Assembly: GCF_013822155.1 (NCBI RefSeq) | Contig: NZ_PNJW01000005.1 | Location: 1 to 64,000 of the forward strand | DNA length: 64,000 nucleotides | Direction: 5' to 3' | From: Flavobacterium sp. | GTDB taxonomy: Bacteria; Bacteroidota; Bacteroidia; Flavobacteriales; Flavobacteriaceae | Part shown: in pieces, positions 24,997 to 34,270 of the stretch | How the letters are laid out: every line of letters begins with the position of its first letter | How positions within the stretch are numbered: the stretch's first letter is position 1 | The notes under the pieces: generated by a model | What the model was told of the DNA's origin: nothing | Databases searched by the model: none | Seen by the model: the letters and a program-made list of their open reading frames with translations, nothing else | Program-made: the position numbers and the translations under genes

Positions 24997-26499
24997 TTAT
25001 TTCACATCCTGCATTAATTTTTTCACAAAAGGTGAAATTGCTATTAAAACTAATCCAAAAACTAAAGCATAGATAGCTAAATCTTTATAACCGTCAGCAT
25101 ATACTATTAATTTGTCAAAGTTTGAGGAATTTTCAGAAGCTTCAGCAATATTCGCTCCAAGAATACCGGCAAAATACTGTCCGTAGGCACTCGCTAAAAA
25201 CCACATTCCCATGATAACCGCTTGTGTTTTTTGAGGAGAAAGTTTTGTCATGGCCGACATTCCGATGGGTGATAAACACAATTCCCCAAAAGTAATTACC
25301 AACCAACCCATTGTAAATAAATCTAAAGAAGTAATCCCCTCCGAGTTTGAAAAGAATTTTGTATAATAAAACACATAGAATCCACCCGCTAAGAAAAGAA
25401 AAGCTAAACCAAATTTGACTACCGTATTTGGCTCAATTTTTCGCTTATTCATCCAAAGCCAAGCCATTCCTACTAATGCAGCAAAGGCAATGACAAAAAA
25501 GGAATTTGAAGAATTATTTACTCCATTTGGATCTAATTTAACTCCAAGAACTGTATTGTCAAGATTATTGGCTGCAAATAAACTCAAGGAACCTCCACTT
25601 TGCTCAAAAAAGGCCCAAAAGAAGATTGAAAATAGTATAAAGACTAAGGCTGCGAATAATTTTTTATTTTCCACTAAAGAAAAGTTTCTCATTTCAAAAA
25701 ACAAATACAGTAAGGCTAATGGTCCGATTATAAACATAAAATAATCGGTATATTCCGTTTTAGCAACCATGGTCATAATGATTGGAATGATTACTAATGA
25801 GCCAATATAAGTTGCAATTTCTAGGGTTCTCCTTTTAGATTTTTCTAAGTGTGCCAGAGGAGAAAGACCTATTTCTCCTAATGTTTTTTGGGTTTGCGTA
25901 AAAGTAAGTAAGCTCACAATCATCACTACTGCAGCAAATCCGAAAGCAATATTCCATCGTAAATGCTCCGGAATGAATGATTCCCACAATGTTCCGTTCG
26001 CCACAGCTATACAAATATAACCACCCAATAATGCTCCTAGATTTACTCCCATATAGAAAAAAGAAAAACCAGCGTCTCTGCGATTATCATCCTCTCTGTA
26101 GAGTTTTCCAACCATTGTAGAAATATTTGGTTTAAAAAATCCAGTGCCAATTATTGTAAAACTGATTCCGAAAAAGAAAAATTGTTTAGGGTCTATTGCC
26201 AAAATAATGCTTCCGACAATCATTAACAAACCACCCCAAAAAAGTGATTTACGATATCCTAAAATTTTATCCGCAAATAAACCTCCAATAAATGTAAAGG
26301 CATAAACAAATGCTTGAGTAGCTCCATATTGTAAGTTCGCCGTTTTTTCATCCATCATCAGCTGGCTCACCATAAATACGGCCAACATGCCCCGCATTCC
26401 ATAAAAACTGAAACGCTCCCACATTTCACTAAAGAAAAGGTACCACAATTGTTTTGGGTACTTTCCTTTAAAACTATGAATTTCTTCTAGTGTATACAT
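24997..26499 (-). CDS. POT-family proton-dependent peptide transporter (copy 1)
   Basis: A 500-residue inner-membrane symporter for di- and tripeptides. Family features: ExxERFxFY motif (EMWERFSFYGM, near residue 26), the loop FADKILGYRKSLF between helices 2 and 3, the PTR2 signature FFKPNISTMVG and FFYMGVNLGALLG, and about 13-14 helices. It is third of three adjacent paralogues transcribed in one direction, 11 bases after the second. The tandem set lies downstream of a dipeptidyl peptidase, consistent with use of peptides as nutrients. Confidence 0.94.
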   Translation of the reverse strand: MYTLEEIHSFKGKYPKQLWYLFFSEMWERFSFYGMRGMLAVFMVSQLMMDEKTANLQYGATQAFVYAFTFIGGLFADKILGYRKSLFWGGLLMIVGSIILAIDPKQFFFFGISFTIIGTGFFKPNISTMVGKLYREDDNRRDAGFSFFYMGVNLGALLGGYICIAVANGTLWESFIPEHLRWNIAFGFAAVVMIVSLLTFTQTQKTLGEIGLSPLAHLEKSKRRTLEIATYIGSLVIIPIIMTMVAKTEYTDYFMFIIGPLALLYLFFEMRNFSLVENKKLFAALVFILFSIFFWAFFEQSGGSLSLFAANNLDNTVLGVKLDPNGVNNSSNSFFVIAFAALVGMAWLWMNKRKIEPNTVVKFGLAFLFLAGGFYVFYYTKFFSNSEGITSLDLFTMGWLVITFGELCLSPIGMSAMTKLSPQKTQAVIMGMWFLASAYGQYFAGILGANIAEASENSSNFDKLIVYADGYKDLAIYALVFGLVLIAISPFVKKLMQDVK

Positions 26500-26510
26500 T
26501 TATGTGTTTT

Positions 26511-28169
26511 TTAATTGATTCCTTTTTCTTTCATGACTTTATTCAGTTGTTTCAAAAGAACAAACATGAGTAAAGTTGCAAACATCAATAATCCGAAATT
26601 TATCCAGAAGAAATCGGTTTTATTATCATAGGTATCCCATAAACTGGCTAAAACACCGCTTAATTTATTTCCGATTGACGTTGATAAAAACCACCCTCCC
26701 ATCATGAGCGAAGTAATATTGGTTGGGCTCAATTTTGAAACAACCGATAATCCCATAGGACTCAGAAACAATTCACCAATGGTTATGACTCCGTAATTTG
26801 CCACTAACCACCAAACACTTACTTTTTCAGAACCATTCCCTCCCATATTCACAGCTGCCACCATGACTAAAACAGATAAAGCTGAAATTAATAATCCGAA
26901 TGCAATTTTTGTAGGTGTTGAAGGTTCTTTCTTCCTGCCTCTTAAAAAAGTGAAAAAAGCCACCACAAGTGGTGTTAAAAGGATTACCCAACCCGGATTA
27001 ATGGATTGGCTTAAATTAGCTGACCATGTAAAAATTTTACTTCCTTCTTCGGGTAGTTTTTCTTTTTTAACGTTTCTAAAATACAACGGATAATCAACAA
27101 CTTTTATAACTTTTCCCTCTTTCTTTTGAATTCTGAAAGCTTCATCATAGAGAGCTACCGAATCTTTTTTGTATACCAATGTGTCTGTTAAAACTAATTT
27201 TGAAGCAATAGTTTGGGAAACACCGGTTAGCTCTCTGTCGGTATATTTGTCACCCCAATTATTTAATGCTGAACCATTTAATTTAAAAACCGCCCAAAAC
27301 AAAATAACTACGCCAAATATGGTTAACAATGCTCCAATTGGTCTTTTATCCTCTTTTTTAGCTTTGAAATATAAACTGGCATAAAAGAAAATAACCGGTA
27401 TACAAGCAAAAATAAAAGCATCTGTACTATCAGAACCAAAAATTGAACAATTTGGGTTTGCATCCGATTGAACACCATTGATAAACCAACCTATTATTCC
27501 GAAAAGTGCTGATGGCAGTAAAATAAATAAAACAATTTTATAAAAGGGCATATCGCCCTCTTGAACACCTTTCTTTTCTGTTTTATTACCATAATGCTTT
27601 GTTCCTAAAATAAAAACAACAACTCCAATAAACATACCAACTCCAGCAGCCATAAAAGCATATTGCCAACCAAAAAGGATTTTTAAAGCTGCACCAAAGA
27701 AATTACAAATAAAGGCCCCAATATTTATTCCCATATAGAATATATTATAACCCTCATCTTTTTTTTCTTTGAATTTATCTTCATTATAAAAATTACCCAA
27801 TAAGGTTGAGATATTAGGCTTAAAAAAACCATTCCCAACGATAACTAGAGTCATCGCAATATAAAGCACCGTTATATTATGAATTCCCATCATAAAATAA
27901 CCGGCACCCATCATCAATCCACCAATAACAATTGATTTTTTATACCCCCAATATCTATCCGCTACTAACCCACCAATAAAAGGGGTAAGAAAAACCAATG
28001 CAATAAATGTTCCGTATAAATCGGATGCTTCTTTTTCGGTCATAGCAAAACCGGCTTCAACATCTTTAAGGTATAAAGTAAAAATACCAATCATTAAATA
28101 ATACCCGAAACGTTCCCACATTTCAGACAAAAACAAATACGGCAGTGCTTTAGGATGACTTTTCCACAT
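26511..28169 (-). CDS. POT-family proton-dependent peptide transporter (copy 2)
   Basis: 552 residues, longer than copy 1 because of an insertion of about 80 polar residues in the middle (around 290-400, KLVLTDTLVYKKD and nearby) between two helices, probably a periplasmic or cytoplasmic loop domain. Motifs include EMWERFGYYLM, VADRYWGYKKSI, FFKPNISTLLG and IFYMGINIGAF. Substrate preference cannot be read from sequence. It lies between its two paralogues; a stable hairpin precedes it in the 77-base gap. Confidence 0.94.
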   Translation of the reverse strand: MWKSHPKALPYLFLSEMWERFGYYLMIGIFTLYLKDVEAGFAMTEKEASDLYGTFIALVFLTPFIGGLVADRYWGYKKSIVIGGLMMGAGYFMMGIHNITVLYIAMTLVIVGNGFFKPNISTLLGNFYNEDKFKEKKDEGYNIFYMGINIGAFICNFFGAALKILFGWQYAFMAAGVGMFIGVVVFILGTKHYGNKTEKKGVQEGDMPFYKIVLFILLPSALFGIIGWFINGVQSDANPNCSIFGSDSTDAFIFACIPVIFFYASLYFKAKKEDKRPIGALLTIFGVVILFWAVFKLNGSALNNWGDKYTDRELTGVSQTIASKLVLTDTLVYKKDSVALYDEAFRIQKKEGKVIKVVDYPLYFRNVKKEKLPEEGSKIFTWSANLSQSINPGWVILLTPLVVAFFTFLRGRKKEPSTPTKIAFGLLISALSVLVMVAAVNMGGNGSEKVSVWWLVANYGVITIGELFLSPMGLSVVSKLSPTNITSLMMGGWFLSTSIGNKLSGVLASLWDTYDNKTDFFWINFGLLMFATLLMFVLLKQLNKVMKEKGIN

Positions 28170-28189
28170 AAATTATTAGATTAAATAAC

Positions 28190-28216
28190 AAACCTGCGAG
28201 AATGTTTCGCAGGTTT
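28190..28216 (-). terminator. intercistronic hairpin between POT genes
   Basis: A perfect 10-bp stem AAACCTGCGA (28190-28199) / TCGCAGGTTT (28207-28216) with a 7-base loop. On the minus strand it is followed by GTTATTT, only a weak T-run. It could be a partial terminator or an mRNA-stabilising element that sets different levels of the three transporters. Confidence 0.5.
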
Positions 28217-28246
28217 GAAAGATATGAAAATATTTTTAAAAACTAA

Positions 28247-29923
28247 TTAACGAACACCGTGCATCATTTTTTTCAATTTTGGAGTAAGAGCCATTAAAAT
28301 AACAGCTGCTAATCCACATAGAATTACGAAAACCATGAAGAATTCGAACAAATTATTGATTTCAAAACCAGCAAAAACAGGATTTGTTGGACTAATTTGA
28401 TTGTCCGCCAATAATTTTAATTGCTCGGCTGTTGGGGTAACTGTTTTATCTAAAACTGCTTGTAAATCGATACCCATGTCTTTCGCTTTGTTGAATTTTT
28501 CACCGGTTGCCGGTAAAATCGAACCTAAAGTACCCGCTAACGCATAACCTGCAGCATTTGACAAGAAAAATACACCGTATAACAAAGAAGCAAAACGTTT
28601 TGGAGATAATTTACCCACTAATGATAATCCAATTGGAGACAAACATAATTCGGCACACGTTTGAATTAAGTATAATAATATTAACCACTTAATAGCTAAC
28701 AAACCATCATTACCTAAATCTTTGACATTATGAGCTATGATGAAATAACTTAAAGCAATTAGAGCTAATCCAACGGCTTGTTTCACGGGTGAAATTGGTT
28801 CTTTTCCGTGGGCTCTTAATTTATCCCAAAGTAAACTAAACGGAACGGCAAAAATTACCACAAATAAACCATTGAAAATTTGAACCATAGAAGGCGGCAT
28901 ATTATATCCAAAGAAATTTCTATCCGTTTGATTATCTGCAATAAATGTTAGTGAAGAACCCGCCTGCTCAAAAGCAGCCCAGAAAAATATCACAAAAAAG
29001 GCTACAATATAAATTACTAAGATTCTGTCTCTCTCAACTTTTGTAAGAGAAGAATCGGAAATAATTAAACCCGCCAATGAAATACCACTGGCATAAATAA
29101 TCGAATAAATAATGTTTTGATCAAACAAGTAATGAAAAACTAACCCCAATCCAATGAAACCAACAACAGCTCCAATTAAAGCTGTTTGAGAGAAAATTGC
29201 TTTTTGAGACTCTCCTTCTTCATAATCATCATTAACGTTGTGTTTAGGCAAACCACCAATTGGTCTTCCTTCCGGAGTAACCACATATTTATTCTTTAAA
29301 AAATAAAATATTGCGGTACCAATTAACATTGCAATTGCCGCAGCTAAAAATCCATATTTAAACGCATGAATATCTCTAATTCCATCAGCATCTTTAACAT
29401 CACCTACAATTGGACAAATTAATTGACCTAAAAAAGCTCCCATGTTGATACCCATATAGAAAATAGTAAAAGCTGTATCTAATTTACTTTTTTCCTGTTT
29501 TGGATATAAACTACCCACCATTGAGGAAATATTTGGTTTAAAAAAACCATTCCCAAAAATAATTATTCCCAGTGCTGACCATAATAATGTATCTGCTAAA
29601 GAAAGGTTAGTCCCAAAAACACTAGCACTTAGAAACAACAAAAACTGTCCTACTGCCATCATTAAACCACCTAAAAGAATACAATTTCTATTTCCAAAAA
29701 ATCGGTCAGCAATAAAACCGCCTAACATTGGGGTCAAATAACAAAGCCCTAGAAAACCACCATATATCAACGAAGCTTCAGCTTCATTTTTCATTAAAGC
29801 GTTTACCATGAACAAGGTCAAAATGGCTCTCATCCCATAGAAATTGAACCTCTCCCACATCTCGGTTCCGAATAATACCCAAAGTCCTTTTGGATGTCCT
29901 GATTTTACTGCTACTTCACTCAT
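28247..29923 (-). CDS. POT-family proton-dependent peptide transporter (copy 3)
   Basis: 558 residues, the first transporter after the peptidase gene (18 bases). Motifs: EMWERFNFYGM, FIADRFFGNRNC, FFKPNISSMVG and IFYMGINMGAFLG. Compared with copy 1 it has an extra acidic loop around residues 220-245 (NVNDDYEEGESQKA) and a segment of about 50 residues before the last helix. It probably has di/tripeptide:H+ symport activity, by family. Confidence 0.94.
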   Translation of the reverse strand: MSEVAVKSGHPKGLWVLFGTEMWERFNFYGMRAILTLFMVNALMKNEAEASLIYGGFLGLCYLTPMLGGFIADRFFGNRNCILLGGLMMAVGQFLLFLSASVFGTNLSLADTLLWSALGIIIFGNGFFKPNISSMVGSLYPKQEKSKLDTAFTIFYMGINMGAFLGQLICPIVGDVKDADGIRDIHAFKYGFLAAAIAMLIGTAIFYFLKNKYVVTPEGRPIGGLPKHNVNDDYEEGESQKAIFSQTALIGAVVGFIGLGLVFHYLFDQNIIYSIIYASGISLAGLIISDSSLTKVERDRILVIYIVAFFVIFFWAAFEQAGSSLTFIADNQTDRNFFGYNMPPSMVQIFNGLFVVIFAVPFSLLWDKLRAHGKEPISPVKQAVGLALIALSYFIIAHNVKDLGNDGLLAIKWLILLYLIQTCAELCLSPIGLSLVGKLSPKRFASLLYGVFFLSNAAGYALAGTLGSILPATGEKFNKAKDMGIDLQAVLDKTVTPTAEQLKLLADNQISPTNPVFAGFEINNLFEFFMVFVILCGLAAVILMALTPKLKKMMHGVR

Positions 29924-29941
29924 AAAATTTGTTTTGGTTAA

Positions 29942-32116
29942 TTAAAGGTTTTGGTTAATATAGTTTGTCATTTTAGTATACAATTGTAAGCGTATTTTTC
30001 CACCATAAATACCGTGATTGGTGTCCGGATAAATGGCTTGATCAAATTGTTTATTGGCTAATTGCAAGGCTCGAATCATGCGGGTTGCGTTTTGAAAATG
30101 TACATTATCATCGGCCGTTCCGTGAATAATTAAATAGTTTCCTTTTAGTTTATCCACATGATTAATAGGTGAATTATCATCATAACCACTAGCATTTTCT
30201 TGTGGTGTTTGCATGTATCGTTCGGTGTAAATTGAATCGTAAAAACGCCAGTTAGTTACCGGAGCAACTGCAATTGCCATTTTGAATACATCATTTCCTT
30301 TTAAGATACAGTTACTCGACATAAATCCACCGTAACTCCAGCCCCAAATTCCAATTCTTGCTTTATCCACATAAGCATAATTTCCAAGAACTTTTGCTGC
30401 ATCAATTTGGTCTTCCACTTCGTATTTTCCTAATTCTTTTTGAGTCACTTTTTTGAAAGCTGCTCCTTTGAATCCGGTTCCTCGGCCATCCACACAAGCT
30501 ACTAAATAGCCTTGTTGAGCCAACATCATGTGCCAGTAATCATTTGCTCCTAACCATTGATTTGCCACTTGCTGTGAACCCGGTCCACTGTATTGAAATA
30601 ATAACAACGGATATTTTTTTGACGCATCAAAATCCTTTGGTTTGATGATATAAGAATTCAATTTATGCCCTTTTTCGGTTGTTAATTCAAAAAATTCTTT
30701 AGTGGGAAGATTGTATTTCTCCAATTTTGTAGCTAATTCGGCATTATCAACAATGGATTGCACTTGCATTCCAGCTTTTGATTCATGCAACGTATAGGCA
30801 GTTGGTTCTGTAGTACTAGAAAATGAATTGATAAAAAACTGAAAATTGGGACTAAAAGTTGCCTTATTTGTTCCTGTCTTTTGCGTTAATCGAACTTTAT
30901 TTTTCCCGTCTAATTTAATTTTATAAACATCTCTATTTATGGAACCATTTTCAACTGATTGATAATAAACTTGTCCGTTTTTTTCATCAAAACCATAATA
31001 AGAAGTTACTTCCCAATTCCCTTTGGTGATTTGATTGCGAAGTTTTCCGGATTTATCGTAATGATAAATGTGATTAAAACCATCTTTTTCTGAGGTCCAA
31101 ATAAAACTATTGTCTTGCAAAAAAGTCAGGTTATCGGTTACCTCTACATAGGCTGTGTCCTTTTCATTTAATACAACTTTAGTTGTGCCCGTTTTTGCCT
31201 CTATAAAAAGTAAATCCAAATTGTTTTGATGACGGTTTAATACCTGAATACTTAAAAAATTAGCCTCATTCGTCCATTTCATTCGAGCAATGTAGAAATC
31301 GTTATACAGACCTAAATTAATTGTATTTGTTGAATTGGCTACTACATCATAAATATGTAACGAAACCAATGCATTTTTTTCACCTGCTTTGGGGTATTTA
31401 AAAACTTCTTGTGATGGATATAATTCTTTCCCAAAAACATCCATTGAAAACTCAGGCACATTTGATTCATCAAATTTTACATAGGCCAAATGTGTACCGG
31501 ATTTGTTCCAATCAAAGGCTCTAACAAAAGCAAATTCTTCTTCATACACCCAATCCGTTATACCGTTGATGATTGCATTTTTCTTACCATCGTTGGTAAT
31601 TTGAGTATGCTTTTTGGAAGCAATGTCAAAAACATACAAATTATTTTGATAACCGTATGCTATTTTCTTCCCATCCGGAGAAAAAGTAGGTTCCTGAATT
31701 TTATAATCGGCTACTTTTTGAAGAGTTTTGGCAGCAATATCATAAATATAAAAATCGGCAACGGAAGAATGACGATAAATTTGCTCGGAATTTAAAGCAA
31801 TCAACAATTGCGTTTCTGCTTCATTAAAGGTGTAACTATCAATAGATGATAACTCAACATGATTTTTAGAATCAACTAATGTGCTTACTTTTTTTAATGT
31901 TGCAAAATCATATAAATCAATTTGAAACGTTTTTGAAGCTCTGTCAAAATTAAGAACCGTATACTGATTCGTTTTTTTCATAGCCTGAAGAGCATCCATT
32001 CCTTTAGTTCGGAAAGCACCAGAAGCCCAAATGTCTTCTAATGTTATTTTTTGTTGCCCAATTGCAGCAAAAGAAATAAATAGAAACAAGAAAATTACTT
32101 TATTAAAATGATTCAT
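29942..32116 (-). CDS. S9-family dipeptidyl peptidase IV-like
   Basis: An exported serine peptidase of about 724 residues. Signal peptide near the start (VIFLFLFISFAAIGQ), DPPIV N-terminal beta-propeller (about 35-450), then the alpha/beta hydrolase domain. The nucleophile is in GWSYGGF (near 597), the Asp in HGTADDNVHF (near 675) and the His in DTNHGIYGG (near 703). The conserved Glu pair expected in the propeller region is compatible with YEEEFAF. DPP-IV enzymes remove dipeptides, often X-Pro, from peptides. Release of dipeptides fits the three POT importers downstream. ATG 32116 starts the signal cleanly; ATG 32125 is an alternative three codons earlier. Confidence 0.93.
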   Translation of the reverse strand: MNHFNKVIFLFLFISFAAIGQQKITLEDIWASGAFRTKGMDALQAMKKTNQYTVLNFDRASKTFQIDLYDFATLKKVSTLVDSKNHVELSSIDSYTFNEAETQLLIALNSEQIYRHSSVADFYIYDIAAKTLQKVADYKIQEPTFSPDGKKIAYGYQNNLYVFDIASKKHTQITNDGKKNAIINGITDWVYEEEFAFVRAFDWNKSGTHLAYVKFDESNVPEFSMDVFGKELYPSQEVFKYPKAGEKNALVSLHIYDVVANSTNTINLGLYNDFYIARMKWTNEANFLSIQVLNRHQNNLDLLFIEAKTGTTKVVLNEKDTAYVEVTDNLTFLQDNSFIWTSEKDGFNHIYHYDKSGKLRNQITKGNWEVTSYYGFDEKNGQVYYQSVENGSINRDVYKIKLDGKNKVRLTQKTGTNKATFSPNFQFFINSFSSTTEPTAYTLHESKAGMQVQSIVDNAELATKLEKYNLPTKEFFELTTEKGHKLNSYIIKPKDFDASKKYPLLLFQYSGPGSQQVANQWLGANDYWHMMLAQQGYLVACVDGRGTGFKGAAFKKVTQKELGKYEVEDQIDAAKVLGNYAYVDKARIGIWGWSYGGFMSSNCILKGNDVFKMAIAVAPVTNWRFYDSIYTERYMQTPQENASGYDDNSPINHVDKLKGNYLIIHGTADDNVHFQNATRMIRALQLANKQFDQAIYPDTNHGIYGGKIRLQLYTKMTNYINQNL

Positions 32117-32253
32117 AGTCGGCATGTTAAAAAAACGTTCAATTTTAGTGAAAAAAATGGAATAATTCGTCCTTTTATGTGTTAAATAGCATTTTTAGAT
32201 TTTTTAAAAAGTTTGAGATTTTAAAAAAAATACATTCTAATTTTAATTTTTAT

Positions 32254-32261
32254 TAAATTTG
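32254..32261 (+). promoter_or_regulatory. -7 element of the toxin-antitoxin pair
   Basis: TAAATTTG fits TAnnTTTG. An in-frame GTG at 32259 lies inside it and so cannot be the start. The next ATG at 32280 is the antitoxin start, with about 12 leader bases. Confidence 0.55.
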
Positions 32262-32279
32262 TGTATTAATCAAATCCTG

Positions 32280-32513
32280 ATGGAAACTATTCGAATTCAA
32301 TTTCAACCCAATTTAAAATCTAAAATTCTTGAATTACTGAGTTCATTTTCAGAGAATGAAGTGCAAATCATTCAAGAGGATCCTTCTTTTGAAAAAAACA
32401 AAAGAATTCTTGAAGAGGAACTTAAAAACATTGAGAGCGGAAAATCTAAATGTATTTCTATGGAAGAATTAGATTTGGTTATGGAAAAAATAATTTCAAC
32501 ATATGAAGATTAG
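32280..32513 (+). CDS. antitoxin of a type II toxin-antitoxin pair
   Basis: 77 residues. A short beta-strand start (ETIRIQFQPN) is followed by helices and an acidic C-terminal tail (ISMEELDLVMEKII), the usual shape of antitoxins partnered with RelE/ParE toxins. No DNA-binding family is recognised with certainty. The gene overlaps the toxin gene by 11 bases, the order and overlap typical of such modules, and the antitoxin probably represses its own promoter. Confidence 0.75.
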   Translation: METIRIQFQPNLKSKILELLSSFSENEVQIIQEDPSFEKNKRILEEELKNIESGKSKCISMEELDLVMEKIISTYED

Positions 32514-32784
32514 ATTTTCTGAAAAATTCATTAATAATCTATCTGAACAAGTTGTATTCATTGCAAAAGACAAACCAAAAGCAGCAAGAAAATTCAAAAA
32601 CGATTTATTAAGAAACATTTCAAAAGATTTAAAAACTCCTTTTAATTTCAGGAAATCAATTTATTTTGATGATGAGTTAATTCGAGATTACATTTTCAAA
32701 GGATATACTATCATCTTTAAAGTCAATTTACAAAAAAAAGAAATAATTGTTTTTGGGTTTATTAAATACAAGAATTCACTCTGA
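32503..32784 (+). CDS. RelE/ParE-family toxin
   Basis: 93 residues with the RelE/ParE pattern: MKIRFSEKFINNL at the start, a helical hairpin rich in Lys (KDKPKAARKFKNDLL), a middle segment with RKSIYFDDELIRDYIFKGY and a beta-strand end IIVFGFIKY. ParE members poison gyrase and RelE members cut mRNA; sequence alone does not decide here. It overlaps the antitoxin by 11 bases and is followed by the HMG-CoA reductase gene, which has a separate -7 element. Confidence 0.82.
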   Translation: MKIRFSEKFINNLSEQVVFIAKDKPKAARKFKNDLLRNISKDLKTPFNFRKSIYFDDELIRDYIFKGYTIIFKVNLQKKEIIVFGFIKYKNSL

Positions 32785-32804
32785 TTTTATACATTCTTAA
32801 CTAC

Positions 32805-32812
32805 TATCTTTG
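32805..32812 (+). promoter_or_regulatory. -7 element of mvaA
   Basis: TATCTTTG fits TAnnTTTG and gives a leader of about 20 bases to ATG 32839. No TTTG is present at -33. Confidence 0.5.
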
Positions 32813-32838
32813 CACTACATAAGATTTAAGCAACAACC

Positions 32839-34155
32839 ATGAACCACGAAGTTTCCGGATTTTCAAAATTATCCAAGATTGAAAAAATCGATTGGATTGC
32901 TCAAAACTATTTTTCTGAACCCAAAGTTGCCGTTGCATTACTTCTAAACTATTGGAATAGTGATGAAAAACTGCAACAATTGCATGATGAATTCATTGAA
33001 AACACCATTTCCAATTTTTATTTACCGTTAGGAATTGCTCCCAACTTCAACATCAATGGAAAGAATTATACAGTTCCGATGGTTATTGAAGAAAGTTCGG
33101 TGGTTGCAGCGGCCGCAAAATCAGCTAAATTTTGGTCAAGACGAGGCGGATTTAAAACCACTGTTTTGAATACTGAGAAAATAGGTCAAGTACACTTTAT
33201 ATACAAAGGTGATACTTCAAAATTGGTTTCTTTTTTTAATCAAACGAAAGCAAAATTTTATTCTGAAACCGAAAGCATTACTAAAAACATGCAAAAAAGA
33301 GGTGGCGGAATTTTAGATATTATCTTAAAAGACAAGACCTCCGATTTAGAAAATTATTTCCAACTGCATGCCACTTTTGAAACAAAAGACAGTATGGGGG
33401 CTAATTTTATCAACTCTTGTTTGGAACAATTTGCCAAAACCCTAAAAGCTGAAGCTCAGAAATTTGATGCTTTTTCTGAAGAAGAAAAAAACATTGAAGT
33501 AGTCATGAGTATTCTTTCCAATTATGTAACCAACTGTATTGTTCGAGCAGAAGTTTCCTGTTCTATTGAAGAATTAGCCGAAAAACACATCGAAAACCCA
33601 ACGGAATTTGCCGAAAAATTTGTTCGTGCCGTGCAAATAGCAGCAATCGAACCCTATCGTGCCGTTACCCACAACAAAGGCATTATGAATGGTGTAGATG
33701 CAGTTGTTTTAGCGACAGGTAATGATTTTAGAGCCGTAGAAGCCGGGGCTCATGCTTATGCGAGTAGAACCGGGAAATATAGCAGTTTATCGCATGCAAA
33801 AATTGAAAAGGGTATTTTTAGTTTTTGGCTAGAGATTCCTTTGGCTTTAGGAACAGTTGGTGGATTAACCTCTTTACATCCTTTAGTTAAATTGAATTTA
33901 GAAATACTTGAAAAACCTTCTGCAAAGGAACTCATGCAAGTAGTTGCCGCTGTTGGTTTGGCACAAAACTTTGCTGCTTTGCGTTCACTCACAACCAAAG
34001 GAATTCAGGAAGGACATATGAAAATGCACTTAAATAATATTTTAAATCAATACCATGCAACGGCTGAAGAACGAATAAAAGTTCAGGGGTATTTTAAAGA
34101 CAATACTATTTCGCATGCGTCAGTAGCAGAATATTTAGAACAAATTAGAAAGTAG
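32839..34155 (+). CDS. mvaA: class II hydroxymethylglutaryl-CoA reductase
   Basis: 438 residues. HMG-CoA reductase converts HMG-CoA to mevalonate, the committed step of the mevalonate route to isoprenoids used by flavobacteria. Class II features are seen: the substrate Glu in ENTISNFYLPLG, Lys in THNKGIMNG, Asp in ATGNDFRAVEAG and the C-terminal catalytic His in EGHMKMH. Dimer and nucleotide regions are complete and the length is normal. The gene lies 520 bases upstream of a GHMP kinase of the same pathway, with an unrelated small gene between them. Confidence 0.94.
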   Translation: MNHEVSGFSKLSKIEKIDWIAQNYFSEPKVAVALLLNYWNSDEKLQQLHDEFIENTISNFYLPLGIAPNFNINGKNYTVPMVIEESSVVAAAAKSAKFWSRRGGFKTTVLNTEKIGQVHFIYKGDTSKLVSFFNQTKAKFYSETESITKNMQKRGGGILDIILKDKTSDLENYFQLHATFETKDSMGANFINSCLEQFAKTLKAEAQKFDAFSEEEKNIEVVMSILSNYVTNCIVRAEVSCSIEELAEKHIENPTEFAEKFVRAVQIAAIEPYRAVTHNKGIMNGVDAVVLATGNDFRAVEAGAHAYASRTGKYSSLSHAKIEKGIFSFWLEIPLALGTVGGLTSLHPLVKLNLEILEKPSAKELMQVVAAVGLAQNFAALRSLTTKGIQEGHMKMHLNNILNQYHATAEERIKVQGYFKDNTISHASVAEYLEQIRK

Positions 34156-34157
34156 CT

Positions 34158-34202
34158 ATGAAAAAGCCTTTCAATTTATTTATTTATTTCGTATTTTTAT
34201 AA
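34158..34202 (+). pseudogene. orphan signal-peptide-like mini ORF
   Basis: ATG 34158 to TAA encodes 14 residues (MKKPFNLFIYFVFL), a basic-hydrophobic start like a signal peptide that stops at once. It may be the broken start of a former lipoprotein or secreted protein, or chance. Confidence 0.25.
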
Positions 34203-34270
34203 AATTGAAGAAGATGCTGTTGTTCTACAAAAAAAACTTCGTAATGAATGGGATTGATTTTAAAATTGTT

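Noticed and set aside
24481..32116. A dedicated secretion or antibiotic-export system in the peptidase/transporter cluster
   Set aside because: All three transporters carry clear POT peptide-symport motifs and the peptidase is DPP-IV-like, so a nutrient-uptake reading is simpler.
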